This document shows, in pieces, positions 1 through 10,508 of a DNA stretch of 64,000 nucleotides. Source of the DNA: Herpomyces periplanetae (lineage: Eukaryota; Ascomycota; Laboulbeniomycetes; Herpomycetales; Herpomycetaceae). Location of the stretch: the NCBI GenBank assembly GCA_009733715.1, contig WMKJ01000017.1, positions 62,001-126,000 on the forward strand, written 5' to 3'. The notes under the pieces are model-generated. The model was not told the origin of the DNA. It did not search any database and saw nothing but the letters and a program-made list of their open reading frames with translations. Made by a program: the position numbers and the translations under genes. Positions within the stretch are counted from its first letter, which is position 1. Each line of letters begins with the position of its first letter.

Positions 1-2493
1 CAAGTCGAGAGTATCACCGGCGTCCGTCGTCAACCTAGACATTCTGCCAGCCAGGGTAACGCTTTATTCTTTGTTATATTCAATTTACTCGGCTCCGTTT
101 TCGTCATGACTTTGTTTGTGTCCGTGTTTATGCGTAATTACACTGAACAAACTGGTGTGGCCTATCTTACTACCGATCAAAGATCGTGGCTTGAACTTCG
201 CAAGCTTCTTCGTCAAATCACACCGTCTAAACGTCCTGTTCCTAATGGTAAATTACCCGCTTGGAAAAAGTGGTGTCATATCCATGCTATCCGCAAAACT
301 AGCCGTTGGCAACGTTTCATAACCATTGTACTCCTTTTACACTTACTTCTTCTCTGCCTTGAATTGTATCCGGGTAGTGACACCTGGGCCTTTATCACTG
401 AGTTATTATTTCTATTATTTACGCTAATCTTCCTCGTTAACATTGCGATTCGCTTCATTGGGTTATCTTGGTCACGGTTCCGTAAATCATCCTGGGATTT
501 GTATGAACTAGTTTCTGTGTCTGGTGCCTTCATAACATCCGTTTTACTTTTATCTCAGATAGAGAATTGGGTCTATTTGCAACTTCATAAATTATGCTTG
601 GTTAGCATTGCTCTACTTTTGATTCCGCGCAACAATCAACTTGATCAACTCTTTAAGACTGCCGCTGCTTTTCTGCCATGGATCCTTAACCTTATGGCAA
701 CTTGGTTTGTTCTTTTTCTAGTTTATGCTATTGCTTTCACGCAAGCCTTTGGACTTACAAAGTTTGGAGAAAATGAAAATGGCAATTTGAACTTTCGCAG
801 CGTTTCAAAAACTGTTATTTTTCTTTTCCGTACCAGTATTGGTGAAGGCTGGAATGAATTTATGGTTGACTTTGAAAGTATCCGTCCACCTAACTGCGTT
901 GTCGGCAAAGATTTTCTCGATGGTGATTGCGGAAGTAGAGCCTGGGCGCAGGCTCTTTTTATATCTTGGAACATACTATCCATGTATATCTTTGTTAATC
1001 TGTTTGTTTCTCTCATATATGAAAGCTTTTCTTACGTTTACCAGCAAAGTTCCGGTCTCAGTGTCATTACTCGCAATGAAATAAGACGATTTAAACAGGC
1101 CTGGGCTGAATTTGACCCCCAAGGTACCGGATACATTAGCAAGGAAGCTTTTCCTCGATTTCTCGGGGAATTATCTGGTGTCCTGGAAATGCGTATATAT
1201 ACCGGTGATTTTACCGTTTCTCGTATTATAGAAGAATGTCAAGTTACTGATGTTGGCCAACCTCAGGTTAATCTACCCTCATGGGATCCTTCACCAGTTT
1301 CCCGTCCTCCTGCATCTAATCCACCCCGAAATCCTTCTCTTGATCTGAAAAAGTTGAATGCCAAACTCTCTCAGTTACCTGTTCAAGAAATTAGGAATCG
1401 TCGCGAGATGTTCAATAAGTTTTATGAAGAAGTTCTTGTCACATGTGATCCTCATCGTGGAATTAGCTTCAACTCTCTCCTTATCACTCTGGCTCACTAT
1501 AAAGTTATTAATGATAACCATAGTTTACGCCTGAAAGAGTTTCTTCAACGCCGAGCTCGTCTTCAACGAGTTGATGAAGCGGTAAGGCGCAATATTGTTC
1601 AAGGGTTCTTTGATACAATCTACTGGTCATGCCAATTAAGGAAATGGAAAGAAGCCAAACGTTCGTTTTCCACTGTGTCTGTTGCTCGCATTACCAACTT
1701 GCCTACCATGATGTTAATTGTCCCTGAGATTTACGTTGATAGTGAATCTGAGAACCCTACACCTCAGAATCCCACTTCTTCACTTCCAACAAAATTAGAT
1801 CCTTCCCAACATCCCGACTCTACTCCCCTTACTACTTCCAATATTTCCCAATCTACATCCCCGGTTCCTTCCCAACACTCACCTAATCTCTCCCACCTTC
1901 CCCCCTTGGAAATCGGAGATCCTGTTACGCTAGCTCCTACCAATTCATCAGTAGCACCTTCTATTTCAGGCTCACCATGGCTTAGGCCTCGTTTGGGACC
2001 AAGCTTTTCGGGATCGTGTGATGATGGACAAGTATATCAACTTGGTAGAAAGTCAACCGCTTCATCATCTCGTGGTATATCATTACCTAGGAGCTCTCAT
2101 GAGAGACCCTCACTTTCGATTTCTGCGACCAATTCAACGGGTCTGCGCTTGCAAATTCCCGACGATTCATCTCGCCACTCGCAAGATCTTCGTAATCAAC
2201 GGTCATTCAATCCACTTTCATCCCAAGATCATGATAATGTACAGCGGAAACGTTCTACAAGTGCTACAAAATCTTCCGTGCCTTTAACATCTCCAGTTGT
2301 GGAATCCGCTGTATCCGCTCACGATTATACCTCTGACGCCAGATCTAGAACTGGAAGTTGTGTAAGTGCTAGGGAGGTTATGGAAGTTTTTGAACAAAGT
2401 GCTTGGGGAGAGTCAATTAGAACTAGTTTTTCCCAGTGCAGAAATCGTAACAGGCTGAATTCCGATGCGAAAGATATGAAAGGTGTTGGTTAA
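1..2493 (+). CDS. CCH1: Cch1-type voltage-gated calcium channel alpha subunit, 3' part (5' end outside window)
   Basis: The frame is open from base 1, so the start lies upstream and only the C-terminal ~830 residues are visible. The first residues are an S6-like helix (NALFFVIFNLLGSVFVM), read as S6 of repeat III, followed by the III-IV linker. Repeat IV follows (nt ~290-1080): S1-S4 helices, then a pore loop with GEGWNEF at nt ~842 and a last S6. A degenerate EF-hand (FDPQGTGYISKEAF, nt ~1108) comes next, then a long Ser/Pro/Thr-rich cytoplasmic tail ending at the TAA at 2491. In fungi Cch1 works with Mid1 in high-affinity Ca2+ influx at the plasma membrane. The order S6-linker-6TM-EF-hand fits the family; the Mid1 partnership is family knowledge. 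The tail after nt ~1700 is disordered and unlike anything I recognise. Confidence 0.93.
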   Translation, partial: QVESITGVRRQPRHSASQGNALFFVIFNLLGSVFVMTLFVSVFMRNYTEQTGVAYLTTDQRSWLELRKLLRQITPSKRPVPNGKLPAWKKWCHIHAIRKTSRWQRFITIVLLLHLLLLCLELYPGSDTWAFITELLFLLFTLIFLVNIAIRFIGLSWSRFRKSSWDLYELVSVSGAFITSVLLLSQIENWVYLQLHKLCLVSIALLLIPRNNQLDQLFKTAAAFLPWILNLMATWFVLFLVYAIAFTQAFGLTKFGENENGNLNFRSVSKTVIFLFRTSIGEGWNEFMVDFESIRPPNCVVGKDFLDGDCGSRAWAQALFISWNILSMYIFVNLFVSLIYESFSYVYQQSSGLSVITRNEIRRFKQAWAEFDPQGTGYISKEAFPRFLGELSGVLEMRIYTGDFTVSRIIEECQVTDVGQPQVNLPSWDPSPVSRPPASNPPRNPSLDLKKLNAKLSQLPVQEIRNRREMFNKFYEEVLVTCDPHRGISFNSLLITLAHYKVINDNHSLRLKEFLQRRARLQRVDEAVRRNIVQGFFDTIYWSCQLRKWKEAKRSFSTVSVARITNLPTMMLIVPEIYVDSESENPTPQNPTSSLPTKLDPSQHPDSTPLTTSNISQSTSPVPSQHSPNLSHLPPLEIGDPVTLAPTNSSVAPSISGSPWLRPRLGPSFSGSCDDGQVYQLGRKSTASSSRGISLPRSSHERPSLSISATNSTGLRLQIPDDSSRHSQDLRNQRSFNPLSSQDHDNVQRKRSTSATKSSVPLTSPVVESAVSAHDYTSDARSRTGSCVSAREVMEVFEQSAWGESIRTSFSQCRNRNRLNSDAKDMKGVG

Positions 2494-3186
2494 TTTATTT
2501 AGTTTGGGGTTATCAATTTCCCGTACCCACCTCTTCATGGTTCGCGAAAACATGCCTATTCGCTCTATTGCGTCTAATTTATCATGTGCATATGGTCATA
2601 TATAATCCTTATTATAACGCCTCATTTGCCCTGATATCATTTACTTTTACTCTCCATTTGTTATTTCCAATATTTTCTTTGTTTGCACTTGTATCCCTTG
2701 TACATTTACTCTTTACGCACACATATATTCATAAACTCGATCATTTTCGATGTTTATCTGCACTTTTCTTAATTCAGCCACACTATGCACGATTCATCCA
2801 TTATAAAAGAGATCGATTTGTATTTGATTAGTGTGCCAGACTTGTCTCTTCTGCGTTATCGATTCCTGATATGTATTCCAAATTTTTGGTATGTCAGCGT
2901 GATCGAGTTATCGAAACTACGCCTAGTATTCGTTCAAATTATCCAATCAATTTACCACTTTATCCACTTACTTGCCTCATCAGTATTTCTGAGCTTCCTC
3001 TGGACTCTCTAAAAGAATTCCCCTGTAACTAAATAATTTACTTACTGACCACTTGGTTGGCTATCACTTGTTATATTGAGATAGGCACTTATTAGTACCG
3101 AAGTCGGTACGGATACTGGGACTATCACTAGCAATAGGTCTAGGTCTACCATTTATTCCTGCAACTACCATACCGTTTGCGTTCAC

Positions 3187-3318
3187 ATGCGTACCCGAAT
3201 CTGCGTCTGCATCCGTATCAGCACCCGTACCCGCATTCGCATTCGCATTCGCACCAGCATTCATACCTATATCCAAACCCATTCCCAGACCTATACCCGT
3301 GCCTGTACTCGCACCCCT
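3187..3318. repeat. Degenerate hexanucleotide repeat (CATTCG / ACCCGT-like)
   Basis: Loosely periodic 6-bp units such as CATTCG repeated three times near 3234-3252, and variants of ACCCGT, CATCCG and ACCTAT. The 6-bp period keeps both strands open. The minus strand reads as Gly/Ala/Asn/Asp dipeptide-like sequence over ~100 codons (3064-3369), the plus strand as alternating Arg/Thr/Ile. I take it as a decayed microsatellite, not a gene. Confidence 0.65.
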
Positions 3319-3439
3319 AACGTAGTACATAGAACGCTGTATATCATACATAGAAAATCGCTCATCCATTTTAACTCCTAAACCTTGACTGTCAGTATTA
3401 ATCTGCTTTAAATACCTTTCACCCTTGAACTTCCCAACT

Positions 3440-3600
3440 AATCCAACTCAGTCTCTCTCTCAAATCACCGCCCACCGGCCCAAACCCCCCTTTCGGCCAA
3501 TCCCCGGCTAATTAATCCCACCTTATCTGACACGTGATCAACCCTCAAATTTCGTTTATCGGCCAAGTTCGACTCGGTCGTGTTCAATTGATCTTTTTAA
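3440..3600. promoter_or_regulatory. Candidate promoter block with CCAAT-like and CACGTGATC motifs
   Basis: A C-rich, comparatively GC-rich stretch inside AT-rich DNA. It carries GGCCAAT near 3495 and CACGTGATC at 3531-3539, about 1.1 kb upstream of the TBC start. The same CACGTGATC occurs in the promoter interval at 46480. Promoter role is inferred from composition, motifs and position only. Confidence 0.4.
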
Positions 3601-4230
3601 CTTATCACGAGAGAATCATTTTTCTTGAATAACCATGAAATTTTGTTCATACGTTAATTGTCCACTAAATTTATTCAAATCTTCTATACCTCGTTTGTAC
3701 TACTTCATTACTTGGTGAAAGTGCCATTTTTTAAAAAAAATTAATTAAATAGTTATGTAACAAAATCTATCTAGACTTCAACGCTTTATCGTGGGCCAAG
3801 TTATACCAACACCCTAGCTTATATTCATCATTTTACCATGCTATATGTGTGATCCATTTAATTGTTATCAAATTTCTTTAACCAACTCCCGCCCATACGT
3901 ATTCTGACATTACTCATTCAATATTTTCGAAATCGATTAACTGATCGTATGTACGCATGAGCTAGGTTTAACTTCAACGTTCACGCCTCTACTCCCCCCT
4001 CCCCTCCTCGCATCGCCACGCCTCTCGTGTACGTTAACAAGTGAGGCAGGAAACTCCACCTTCATTTTTTACCCTATGCTCACCCTCATCATCATACTTA
4101 CTGTTTTTCTTCTACCTGTGCACCTTCGCTCATACGTACACTTGACTTTTCCTACGCTTTACACAGTGAAAGGAACATATTTTATCATTTGTTCCTAAGA
4201 TTTGCCTAGCAAAATTATTTCCATACATGT

Positions 4231-4277
4231 CACGCGTGTGTGTGTGTGTGTATATGTATGTGTGTGATATATATACA
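4231..4277. repeat. GT/AT dinucleotide microsatellite
   Basis: A (GT)n run followed by mixed TATG and (AT)n units, all alternating purine-pyrimidine. It lies in the leader upstream of the TBC gene. Confidence 0.8.
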
Positions 4278-4656
4278 TCGTTCCAACGGTTATTCATACG
4301 ATAAAGCCGTGTGAACTGTGATGTGCATGTGTTATCCGGTAATCTGTGGGTCCCTTACTCAACCCCCCCAGTTTATGCTATTTATTTACTATTCAAACCG
4401 GGAACCACTTTTCTCGATATCATACTCTTTCCTCGTTGTATTTCCCCCATCCCAGTCAGTTTCTCCCCTACCACTACTAAACGTTCAAACACTCCTCTTA
4501 CTCTAGGGTGAATATGAGCTAATGATTTTTTGTTATTCGTAGTCCTTTAGTTGCCCTTCAGCTTATCGTACATTACAAGCAAGCCTTTACGTCTTTCCCT
4601 TTGAAGAACTCTCAGTATTATCTTACCAGTTTACTATCATTCTCAACCACCTTTCG

Positions 4657-6936
4657 ATGGACAGTAATATCCAAGAAACATTTATTGATATACTAGATTC
4701 TGATGCAAATTGTTCAATTGACGGATCTAATTCCACTCCAGTTAACCCCCCCCGAAGCCTATCGTATTCTAGTACTTCCCCATCATCCTTCCAATCCCCT
4801 CTAAATATAAAGAGTTCTTCTGCTACTTCGCCCGTACAACTGGTCGGTCAGCGTTCGAAGCATCGTTCGTCTTTATCCTTCTGGAGTAAATCTGCATGGA
4901 AATTTCTAACCTCGGCAACTTATACCTCCGATACCCCTACCGTTAATAATCGACGACCTTATTCAACGCCATCTAACTCCAACTTAAGCCTTGACACTCG
5001 TATTCAAAATACCCAAGCTAATAACCCTGTTTTGCGTAAACCATCGAACACTTCCCAAATTCTTTCCGGCCTACTGGTTTCTCCTACATGCGACACAAAT
5101 GAAACTGATTACAAGAGAATATGGGATTCGGATGATTTTGCGCCATCTCATCTCACCGGCAACGACGAATGTCCTTACGACTTTGAATCAGACCTTTACG
5201 AACTTACTACAACTCTTCATGTTTTCCCAAACGTTTCTGTTGAATCAACGGATTCACCGAGCCCTGAACACATAAAAAAATCCCGTCTCAACAAGGTTAA
5301 GCTCAGCCAATTCGTTGTATATTCTAAAGGTGATAATAATTTAAGCAGGTCCGGAGGTAATACACCCGATAAAGCTACCCGCTGTGAAGGTAACGGAGAA
5401 AGATCACGAAATGGTTCTGTATCTGCTATTGAAAAAAGAGTCAAAAAAACTCTGGAAAATGTGGCATCCATGGTAGATGAACAAATTAGCTATTCTGCCG
5501 CTGTTACTCGGAATAATGAAACTTCCGCTTGTCGATCGTCATTAAAGTTAAAACAGCTTTTTCCTCACGATTCACTACCTCCGGCTCTCAGAAATTCAGG
5601 TGACTGGTCAAGGGATAGCGGTAGCTTTAATGATGATTTTAATGAACGAGATTCATCTCATGAAGTTGTTGATTTCTTTGGTTTTGTGCTCAATACACCA
5701 TGGACAGCCGAATATAGCTTACTAGAGTTAAATTTCCGGCGTATGCAACTTCGTAAAAATAAAATATGGTTCAAGTTTAAGTGTGAATGTGAACGTTATA
5801 CATCCATGGAATTAGCCCTGGAAAACTCGGGGTTGGGAATATCTAGTTGGGGACTAGCCGGTGATCGGGGTAAAGCGCTTCAGGCCAAATTTGACGAGCT
5901 AGTGGTAATGGGTCTACCCGTAAAAGTCAGATGGGAAGTGTGGTTAGATGCAAGCGGTTCATCAAATTTAATATCCGCAGGCGATCTTGAAAGTTATTCA
6001 CATAGGTGGCGAACCGAATTATCCGAATCAGTTGTAAACGATATTGAATTTGACTTACGCCGTACATTAACCAAAAAGAATATTTTCTTCAAGGATGAAC
6101 GTGGCATTGGTCGGGAGCGATTACATTCATTACTGGTTTCATATGCCACAAGAAATTCAAATACTGGTTATTGTCAAGGTATGCACAAAATAGCTGCCTA
6201 CCTTATTTTAATTTGTCCGACTGCCAGCACCGCTTTCGGATTATTCTGCGCCCTTATAGAAAACAAGATGCCCGAGGGATATTGGGCCAATGATCTAGCT
6301 ATGGCACGTAACGATCAGACCACACTGCAACGTACTGTGGAAAAGTGTTTACCAGAGCTTGGAAATCATTTCGATTATTATATGGTTCACCTGGAACCGT
6401 TTACTATGCGTTGGTTCATCTCCTTGTTTACAGATGGCATGGGCAAGACCACTGCTGAATTCGTTTATCGTGTATGGGATGTTCTATTGTGTCGAGGGTA
6501 CCCTGAAGGTTACAAATTCCTATTTCTCGTTGGTATATCCATACTAAGGGAGCATATGGAGGCCTTATTAGCTATGAAGTCCGCTGCGGATATTCATCGA
6601 TTATTAGACCAAGGTATGGAAGTCCGTGCAGATCGTGTTGGCAGTATTATACGTCGTGCATTTCGCTATTACTTGCAGTTCGGGCATATACTTGAATCCC
6701 GCATGTCAGCGCTTCATTTCAAAGCAGCTTCTACGACGACTTTAGTAACACATTCAAATACTTTTGCCGATAAGGAATCTGGTCAAGCATTTGCTGAAAA
6801 TTCATTATCAACTCGGAAGAGTTTTGAAAGTATTAGTGTTGGAAGCAGCCTTAATGCAGCAAGCAGCTCAGAGGAATTTAGCAGCCAAACAATCTTTTAC
6901 TTTAGCTCAAATGAGGATAATAAGCACGATCAGTGA
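4657..6936 (+). CDS. TBC-domain Rab GTPase-activating protein
   Basis: Single exon, 759 residues. The first ~335 residues are Ser/Thr/Asn-rich and probably disordered. The TBC domain spans about residues 410-690. It has the arginine-finger motif IEFDLRRT (residue ~462, I-x-x-D-x-x-R), the glutamine-finger motif GYCQGM (residue ~505), and the later VYRVWDVLLCRGYPEGYKFL helix. Both catalytic fingers are present, so it should be an active GAP that speeds GTP hydrolysis by a Rab on an endomembrane; which Rab cannot be told. The C-terminal ~80 residues are Ser-rich. ATG at 4657 is chosen because it opens the frame and precedes the Ser-rich region; later ATGs would keep the domain. Upstream lies a long pyrimidine-rich leader. 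Confidence 0.9.
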   Translation: MDSNIQETFIDILDSDANCSIDGSNSTPVNPPRSLSYSSTSPSSFQSPLNIKSSSATSPVQLVGQRSKHRSSLSFWSKSAWKFLTSATYTSDTPTVNNRRPYSTPSNSNLSLDTRIQNTQANNPVLRKPSNTSQILSGLLVSPTCDTNETDYKRIWDSDDFAPSHLTGNDECPYDFESDLYELTTTLHVFPNVSVESTDSPSPEHIKKSRLNKVKLSQFVVYSKGDNNLSRSGGNTPDKATRCEGNGERSRNGSVSAIEKRVKKTLENVASMVDEQISYSAAVTRNNETSACRSSLKLKQLFPHDSLPPALRNSGDWSRDSGSFNDDFNERDSSHEVVDFFGFVLNTPWTAEYSLLELNFRRMQLRKNKIWFKFKCECERYTSMELALENSGLGISSWGLAGDRGKALQAKFDELVVMGLPVKVRWEVWLDASGSSNLISAGDLESYSHRWRTELSESVVNDIEFDLRRTLTKKNIFFKDERGIGRERLHSLLVSYATRNSNTGYCQGMHKIAAYLILICPTASTAFGLFCALIENKMPEGYWANDLAMARNDQTTLQRTVEKCLPELGNHFDYYMVHLEPFTMRWFISLFTDGMGKTTAEFVYRVWDVLLCRGYPEGYKFLFLVGISILREHMEALLAMKSAADIHRLLDQGMEVRADRVGSIIRRAFRYYLQFGHILESRMSALHFKAASTTTLVTHSNTFADKESGQAFAENSLSTRKSFESISVGSSLNAASSSEEFSSQTIFYFSSNEDNKHDQ

Positions 6937-7337
6937 ACAAGCTTATCTGGACACATAATACAGCTGTACTAGCATCAGAAAATAAAGGGTGCGCTTAATA
7001 AATTTATTGTGCGAGCCTACTTATCCATATCCCGATAAAGCGATTCCTGATCCAATTGCGACATGAGGATAGTAGCCGTATTTATCTAAGGAATACCAAG
7101 GGTTTATGTAGTCTAAGTGAGACATGCGTCCATACATTCTTCCCGACGTCCAATTCATTAAAATGGCAGCAATTGATGGCTTGGGAATTTTCAATTAAGC
7201 TCTTGCTATCACACTTTTCCATAGGACATTATTTTTCCTTCGATTCTTACCTTCTTATTTTCCTTTTATACATTACAATATCCATTTAGTTACGAGCTAG
7301 CGCCCGTACTCTACTTTTGCCATTTTTCTTTTTGAGA
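6937..7337. other. Intergenic spacer, TBC gene to coiled-coil gene
   Basis: About 400 bp, AT-rich. AATAAA at 6979 and AATAAATTTATT at 6997-7008 could be the TBC gene's poly(A) signals. No other feature seen. Confidence 0.4.
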
Positions 7338-10300
7338 ATGTCAAAGGATTGGACTTCGTTGCCTGCCTTTTACACTCACTTTCTTCAATCTCCTCTTGAT
7401 TCCTCACAATTAACACCTGTTTCGCCGCGTTTAAAGCGTCAGGCCATTGCGTCGCTCCAAGATCTTATTTCACTTCAAGCCCCAGATTATTACCATCATC
7501 ACAGCCATGACTCGCCTAAGTTCTCGTTGCCGCCATCACTAACCCCATCATTACGAGTAACAGATGCGTCTGACTACGAGTTTTTTGAATCGCGAAAATC
7601 TGGCAAACGTTACAAGGTTAACCTTCCTCTGACTCCCTCGGGTACTGTTAACCGTCCACCACAAAGAATCGGCAACTTTAACACACTACCATATTTATCA
7701 GAAGTGGAGAGAAATTGGAAATATTCACAGTCCTGTCCCATATATTCCTTGATACCCGATGGTCAACTAAGTCGCTTAAAAATTCATGTTCTGTTACCTC
7801 CCAATGATTTGATCTCGCTAAAATATAGCGCCCGACTTGGGAAAAAAGCGTCATGGTGCAGTAGTTGTGCAAGCAGTAATGAAAGCGGAAATTATTTTAC
7901 GCCGTTGGTATCTTCAAGGCATATTTCAATTTACTATTCACCCCAATCGCTAGATATTGGTTGTCCCGGTATGCCATTAGATGAGTTGGTCTCTTCTATA
8001 CCTCCAGGTACAGTTTTCAATCTGACTAATTCGGACGTTTCTACGCTCGAGTGTACAGTGGATCACACTGAAGATTGCGACTCGTCTACACAAGTGAATT
8101 TTGAACCGTTATGTGTTTTTGACCAGGATCGGCCCATGTTACCCAAGTTAACTCGGTTTCCCAGCCTAAATATTTCTGAAACCTTGGTTTCTCAATCGGG
8201 TTGTTCACGAACATCTTCTTTAGCAGCATCCAGTGATGCCAGTTATAGCTTATTGGAGGGCACGGAATCGAATGGATGGTCAACTCGGGAATGGATTGGT
8301 AAACATAGACATCGTTACACTATTAGTTATGGAAGCGCGGCCGAAACGCTGTGTGAGCAACGTCAATCATGTCGTGATTCATCATCGCATCGAGCTAAGC
8401 TGGAAGACGTTGGTTCGTTAGCATCGGGCCGTTCTTTAGCGGATACCTCAATTCAACGGTACCATGGTAGAATGTCCTCGTTTAACAGTGATTTTTTCGA
8501 CACACAGATGCAACATAAAGCACCCATGACTGGCAATTCCAGGATTTCATCTTCGCCAGGGTACTATGAAAGTATTTGGACTCATGTGTGTCAGAGTGAG
8601 CCAACAAAATCGATTGTTTCACCGAATTCTACTGTTTATGAGCCTGAATTAATTAGCTGTATTTCAGCTAAAGAGTTGGATCACAATGTTGATCATGTCG
8701 TTACTTCTATAGGCAATTTAGCCTGGAATACTGAAAGATTAACGTACAATAACAGTACATATGGCGCTTGTACACCCAGTTTAATCGGTATTACGCCAAA
8801 GCAACGTTTATCCTGGTCGGAACCACAGTGTGAAGAACAATGCGGTTTCCGTGATCATTTAGCCCAAGGAGGGTATAATAATTTGGATTTGAAGCCCTGT
8901 GAGATGAAAGTCGGGGATAAATGTTTAGACGACCGAATCGATAGAGACACCTTGGGCGTATTGTGTGATAGAACAAAATGTATTGATGCCTCTCATGCAG
9001 ATATGACAAATGACAAAATGTCTAATGTTAAGCTGGTATATAGAGCATCTTTGAATTCAGATGTTGCTACGAGTGAAGGGGATATTAAAAATCATCACGA
9101 ACAAGTTCTCAAGGAAGATGTTAACCCAGAGGATGTTACGGATGAATATGATACGAATTCTTCGGAAGGTTGCGAAATTATTAACACTTTACCACCGGAA
9201 AAGGTGTTTATAAGATTAGACGCTATGAATGAAAGCTCATGTCAAATGATTGAACAAGCTAAACGGATAATGGAAACCTGGTCAAGTGATGATGAAATTG
9301 TCGTTGAAGACATACCGTTATACGATAATGAAATGCTACTGGGGTACGATCAACTTAAGATTACTGAGAAACTTGAAAGAGATCAATTGCGTAAAATTAT
9401 TGTACGATTACGTGGGGAGTTGGAAGAGTCTCGTAAGACACAGAAAAAGTTGCGGACATGCTTAATTTCATCGACTAAACAGTTAAAGAGTGCACGAGGT
9501 GAATTTAATGCAGAAATTCGACGATTAAACGAAAGATTGGAGAGACTGTCCCGGAATGAGAAACCCGACCAAGGAGTTAGGTGTATAGATCAAGGGACAG
9601 TAGTGGGAAATACCGCACGAAGGGAAAGTGAAGAACTTTCAAGATTACTGAAGAATTACGTTGATCAAATCCACAATGAGCGACGGTTTAGAGAGAGTGA
9701 GCTAACGGAGCAACTTACTGGATCGCATGCACAATGTAAAGTGTTACAGCATGAGGTACAGTCCTTACGATGTCGGCTGAATGAACTTGTTGGAAATGTT
9801 AACAAAGTGGCAGACGGGGGTGTTGAAATGGAAAGTCAGCCATGTAAACGATTTAAAAGTGCGGTGAAATCACCGGAGGATATAACAGTTGAAGTTTCGT
9901 GGAAAGCGTTACATGAAACATTACAAGTTTTTCAAGATGAATTAAAAGCACGAGAACAAATGATAGAAGAACTTAATGAACGAAAGGTTTCGTGTAATTG
10001 CCGTTCAAGTTCCATACAGAATATTCACTTAAGAGTACTTCAACAACAGAATGAGTTGATGTGGTTAAACGAACTCTTTATGATGCGTATTGAAGAGTTG
10101 GAGGAGATTATTGAAGCGTTAAATGAGCCTGTACTAGATCGCTCATTTTTACGTGGTGCAGTTGTACGTTTACACGCTTCACTACTCATGCAACGACAGA
10201 ATTACGCTGAAAGATTGTCTAAATGCTCATCGAGTTCGTCTATTGATTTCGGCACAATAGACGAGCATAGGCCGATCACTTTAGAAAGTTTAACATCCCG

Positions 10301-10508
10301 GGTTAATTTGAAAGATTTTATTACGGATGCTGGACTTGTTGTTAAACCTACTATGCAGGCGTTAAAAAATGCTACACTTGCGGGCACGGGTAACTTAACA
10401 TTCAAGGCATCTCGATTGTGGGACTTTGCACGTTCAAGTATACTACCCATGGATTCCTCGCTATCATTTGTGCCTTCACGAACAACTGCATGCTCACAAC
10501 AACAATGA
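7338..10508 (+). CDS. Large coiled-coil protein of unknown function
   Basis: Single exon, 1056 residues from the ATG at 7338 (MSKDWTSLPAFY). The frame is also open a few codons upstream but without an ATG. I recognise no catalytic domain. Residues ~1-620 are Ser/Thr-rich and probably disordered, with a His-rich patch (YYHHHSHD) near residue 57. From ~660 to ~960 the sequence becomes Glu/Lys/Arg/Leu-rich with heptad-like runs, for example EKLERDQLRKIIVRLRGELE and EIRRLNERLERLSRN, as in a coiled coil. A Cys pair (CNC) interrupts it near 890. The tail is mixed. The shape resembles a scaffold or tether, for example at the cytoskeleton or spindle pole, but that is only inferred from architecture. 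The unbroken 3.2-kb frame and normal codon mix make the gene secure. Confidence 0.8.
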   Translation: MSKDWTSLPAFYTHFLQSPLDSSQLTPVSPRLKRQAIASLQDLISLQAPDYYHHHSHDSPKFSLPPSLTPSLRVTDASDYEFFESRKSGKRYKVNLPLTPSGTVNRPPQRIGNFNTLPYLSEVERNWKYSQSCPIYSLIPDGQLSRLKIHVLLPPNDLISLKYSARLGKKASWCSSCASSNESGNYFTPLVSSRHISIYYSPQSLDIGCPGMPLDELVSSIPPGTVFNLTNSDVSTLECTVDHTEDCDSSTQVNFEPLCVFDQDRPMLPKLTRFPSLNISETLVSQSGCSRTSSLAASSDASYSLLEGTESNGWSTREWIGKHRHRYTISYGSAAETLCEQRQSCRDSSSHRAKLEDVGSLASGRSLADTSIQRYHGRMSSFNSDFFDTQMQHKAPMTGNSRISSSPGYYESIWTHVCQSEPTKSIVSPNSTVYEPELISCISAKELDHNVDHVVTSIGNLAWNTERLTYNNSTYGACTPSLIGITPKQRLSWSEPQCEEQCGFRDHLAQGGYNNLDLKPCEMKVGDKCLDDRIDRDTLGVLCDRTKCIDASHADMTNDKMSNVKLVYRASLNSDVATSEGDIKNHHEQVLKEDVNPEDVTDEYDTNSSEGCEIINTLPPEKVFIRLDAMNESSCQMIEQAKRIMETWSSDDEIVVEDIPLYDNEMLLGYDQLKITEKLERDQLRKIIVRLRGELEESRKTQKKLRTCLISSTKQLKSARGEFNAEIRRLNERLERLSRNEKPDQGVRCIDQGTVVGNTARRESEELSRLLKNYVDQIHNERRFRESELTEQLTGSHAQCKVLQHEVQSLRCRLNELVGNVNKVADGGVEMESQPCKRFKSAVKSPEDITVEVSWKALHETLQVFQDELKAREQMIEELNERKVSCNCRSSSIQNIHLRVLQQQNELMWLNELFMMRIEELEEIIEALNEPVLDRSFLRGAVVRLHASLLMQRQNYAERLSKCSSSSSIDFGTIDEHRPITLESLTSRVNLKDFITDAGLVVKPTMQALKNATLAGTGNLTFKASRLWDFARSSILPMDSSLSFVPSRTTACSQQQ

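Larger units (their letters stand above)
2494..4656. other. Gene-free region between CCH1 and the TBC gene
   Basis: About 2.2 kb without a supportable gene. The + strand is pyrimidine-rich for much of its length, which removes stop codons and yields short meaningless open frames. It contains a degenerate hexamer repeat (3187-3318), a GC-richer promoter-like block (about 3440-3600) and a GT/AT dinucleotide tract (4231-4277). If the promoter block serves the TBC gene, that gene has a leader of about 1 kb. Confidence 0.6.
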
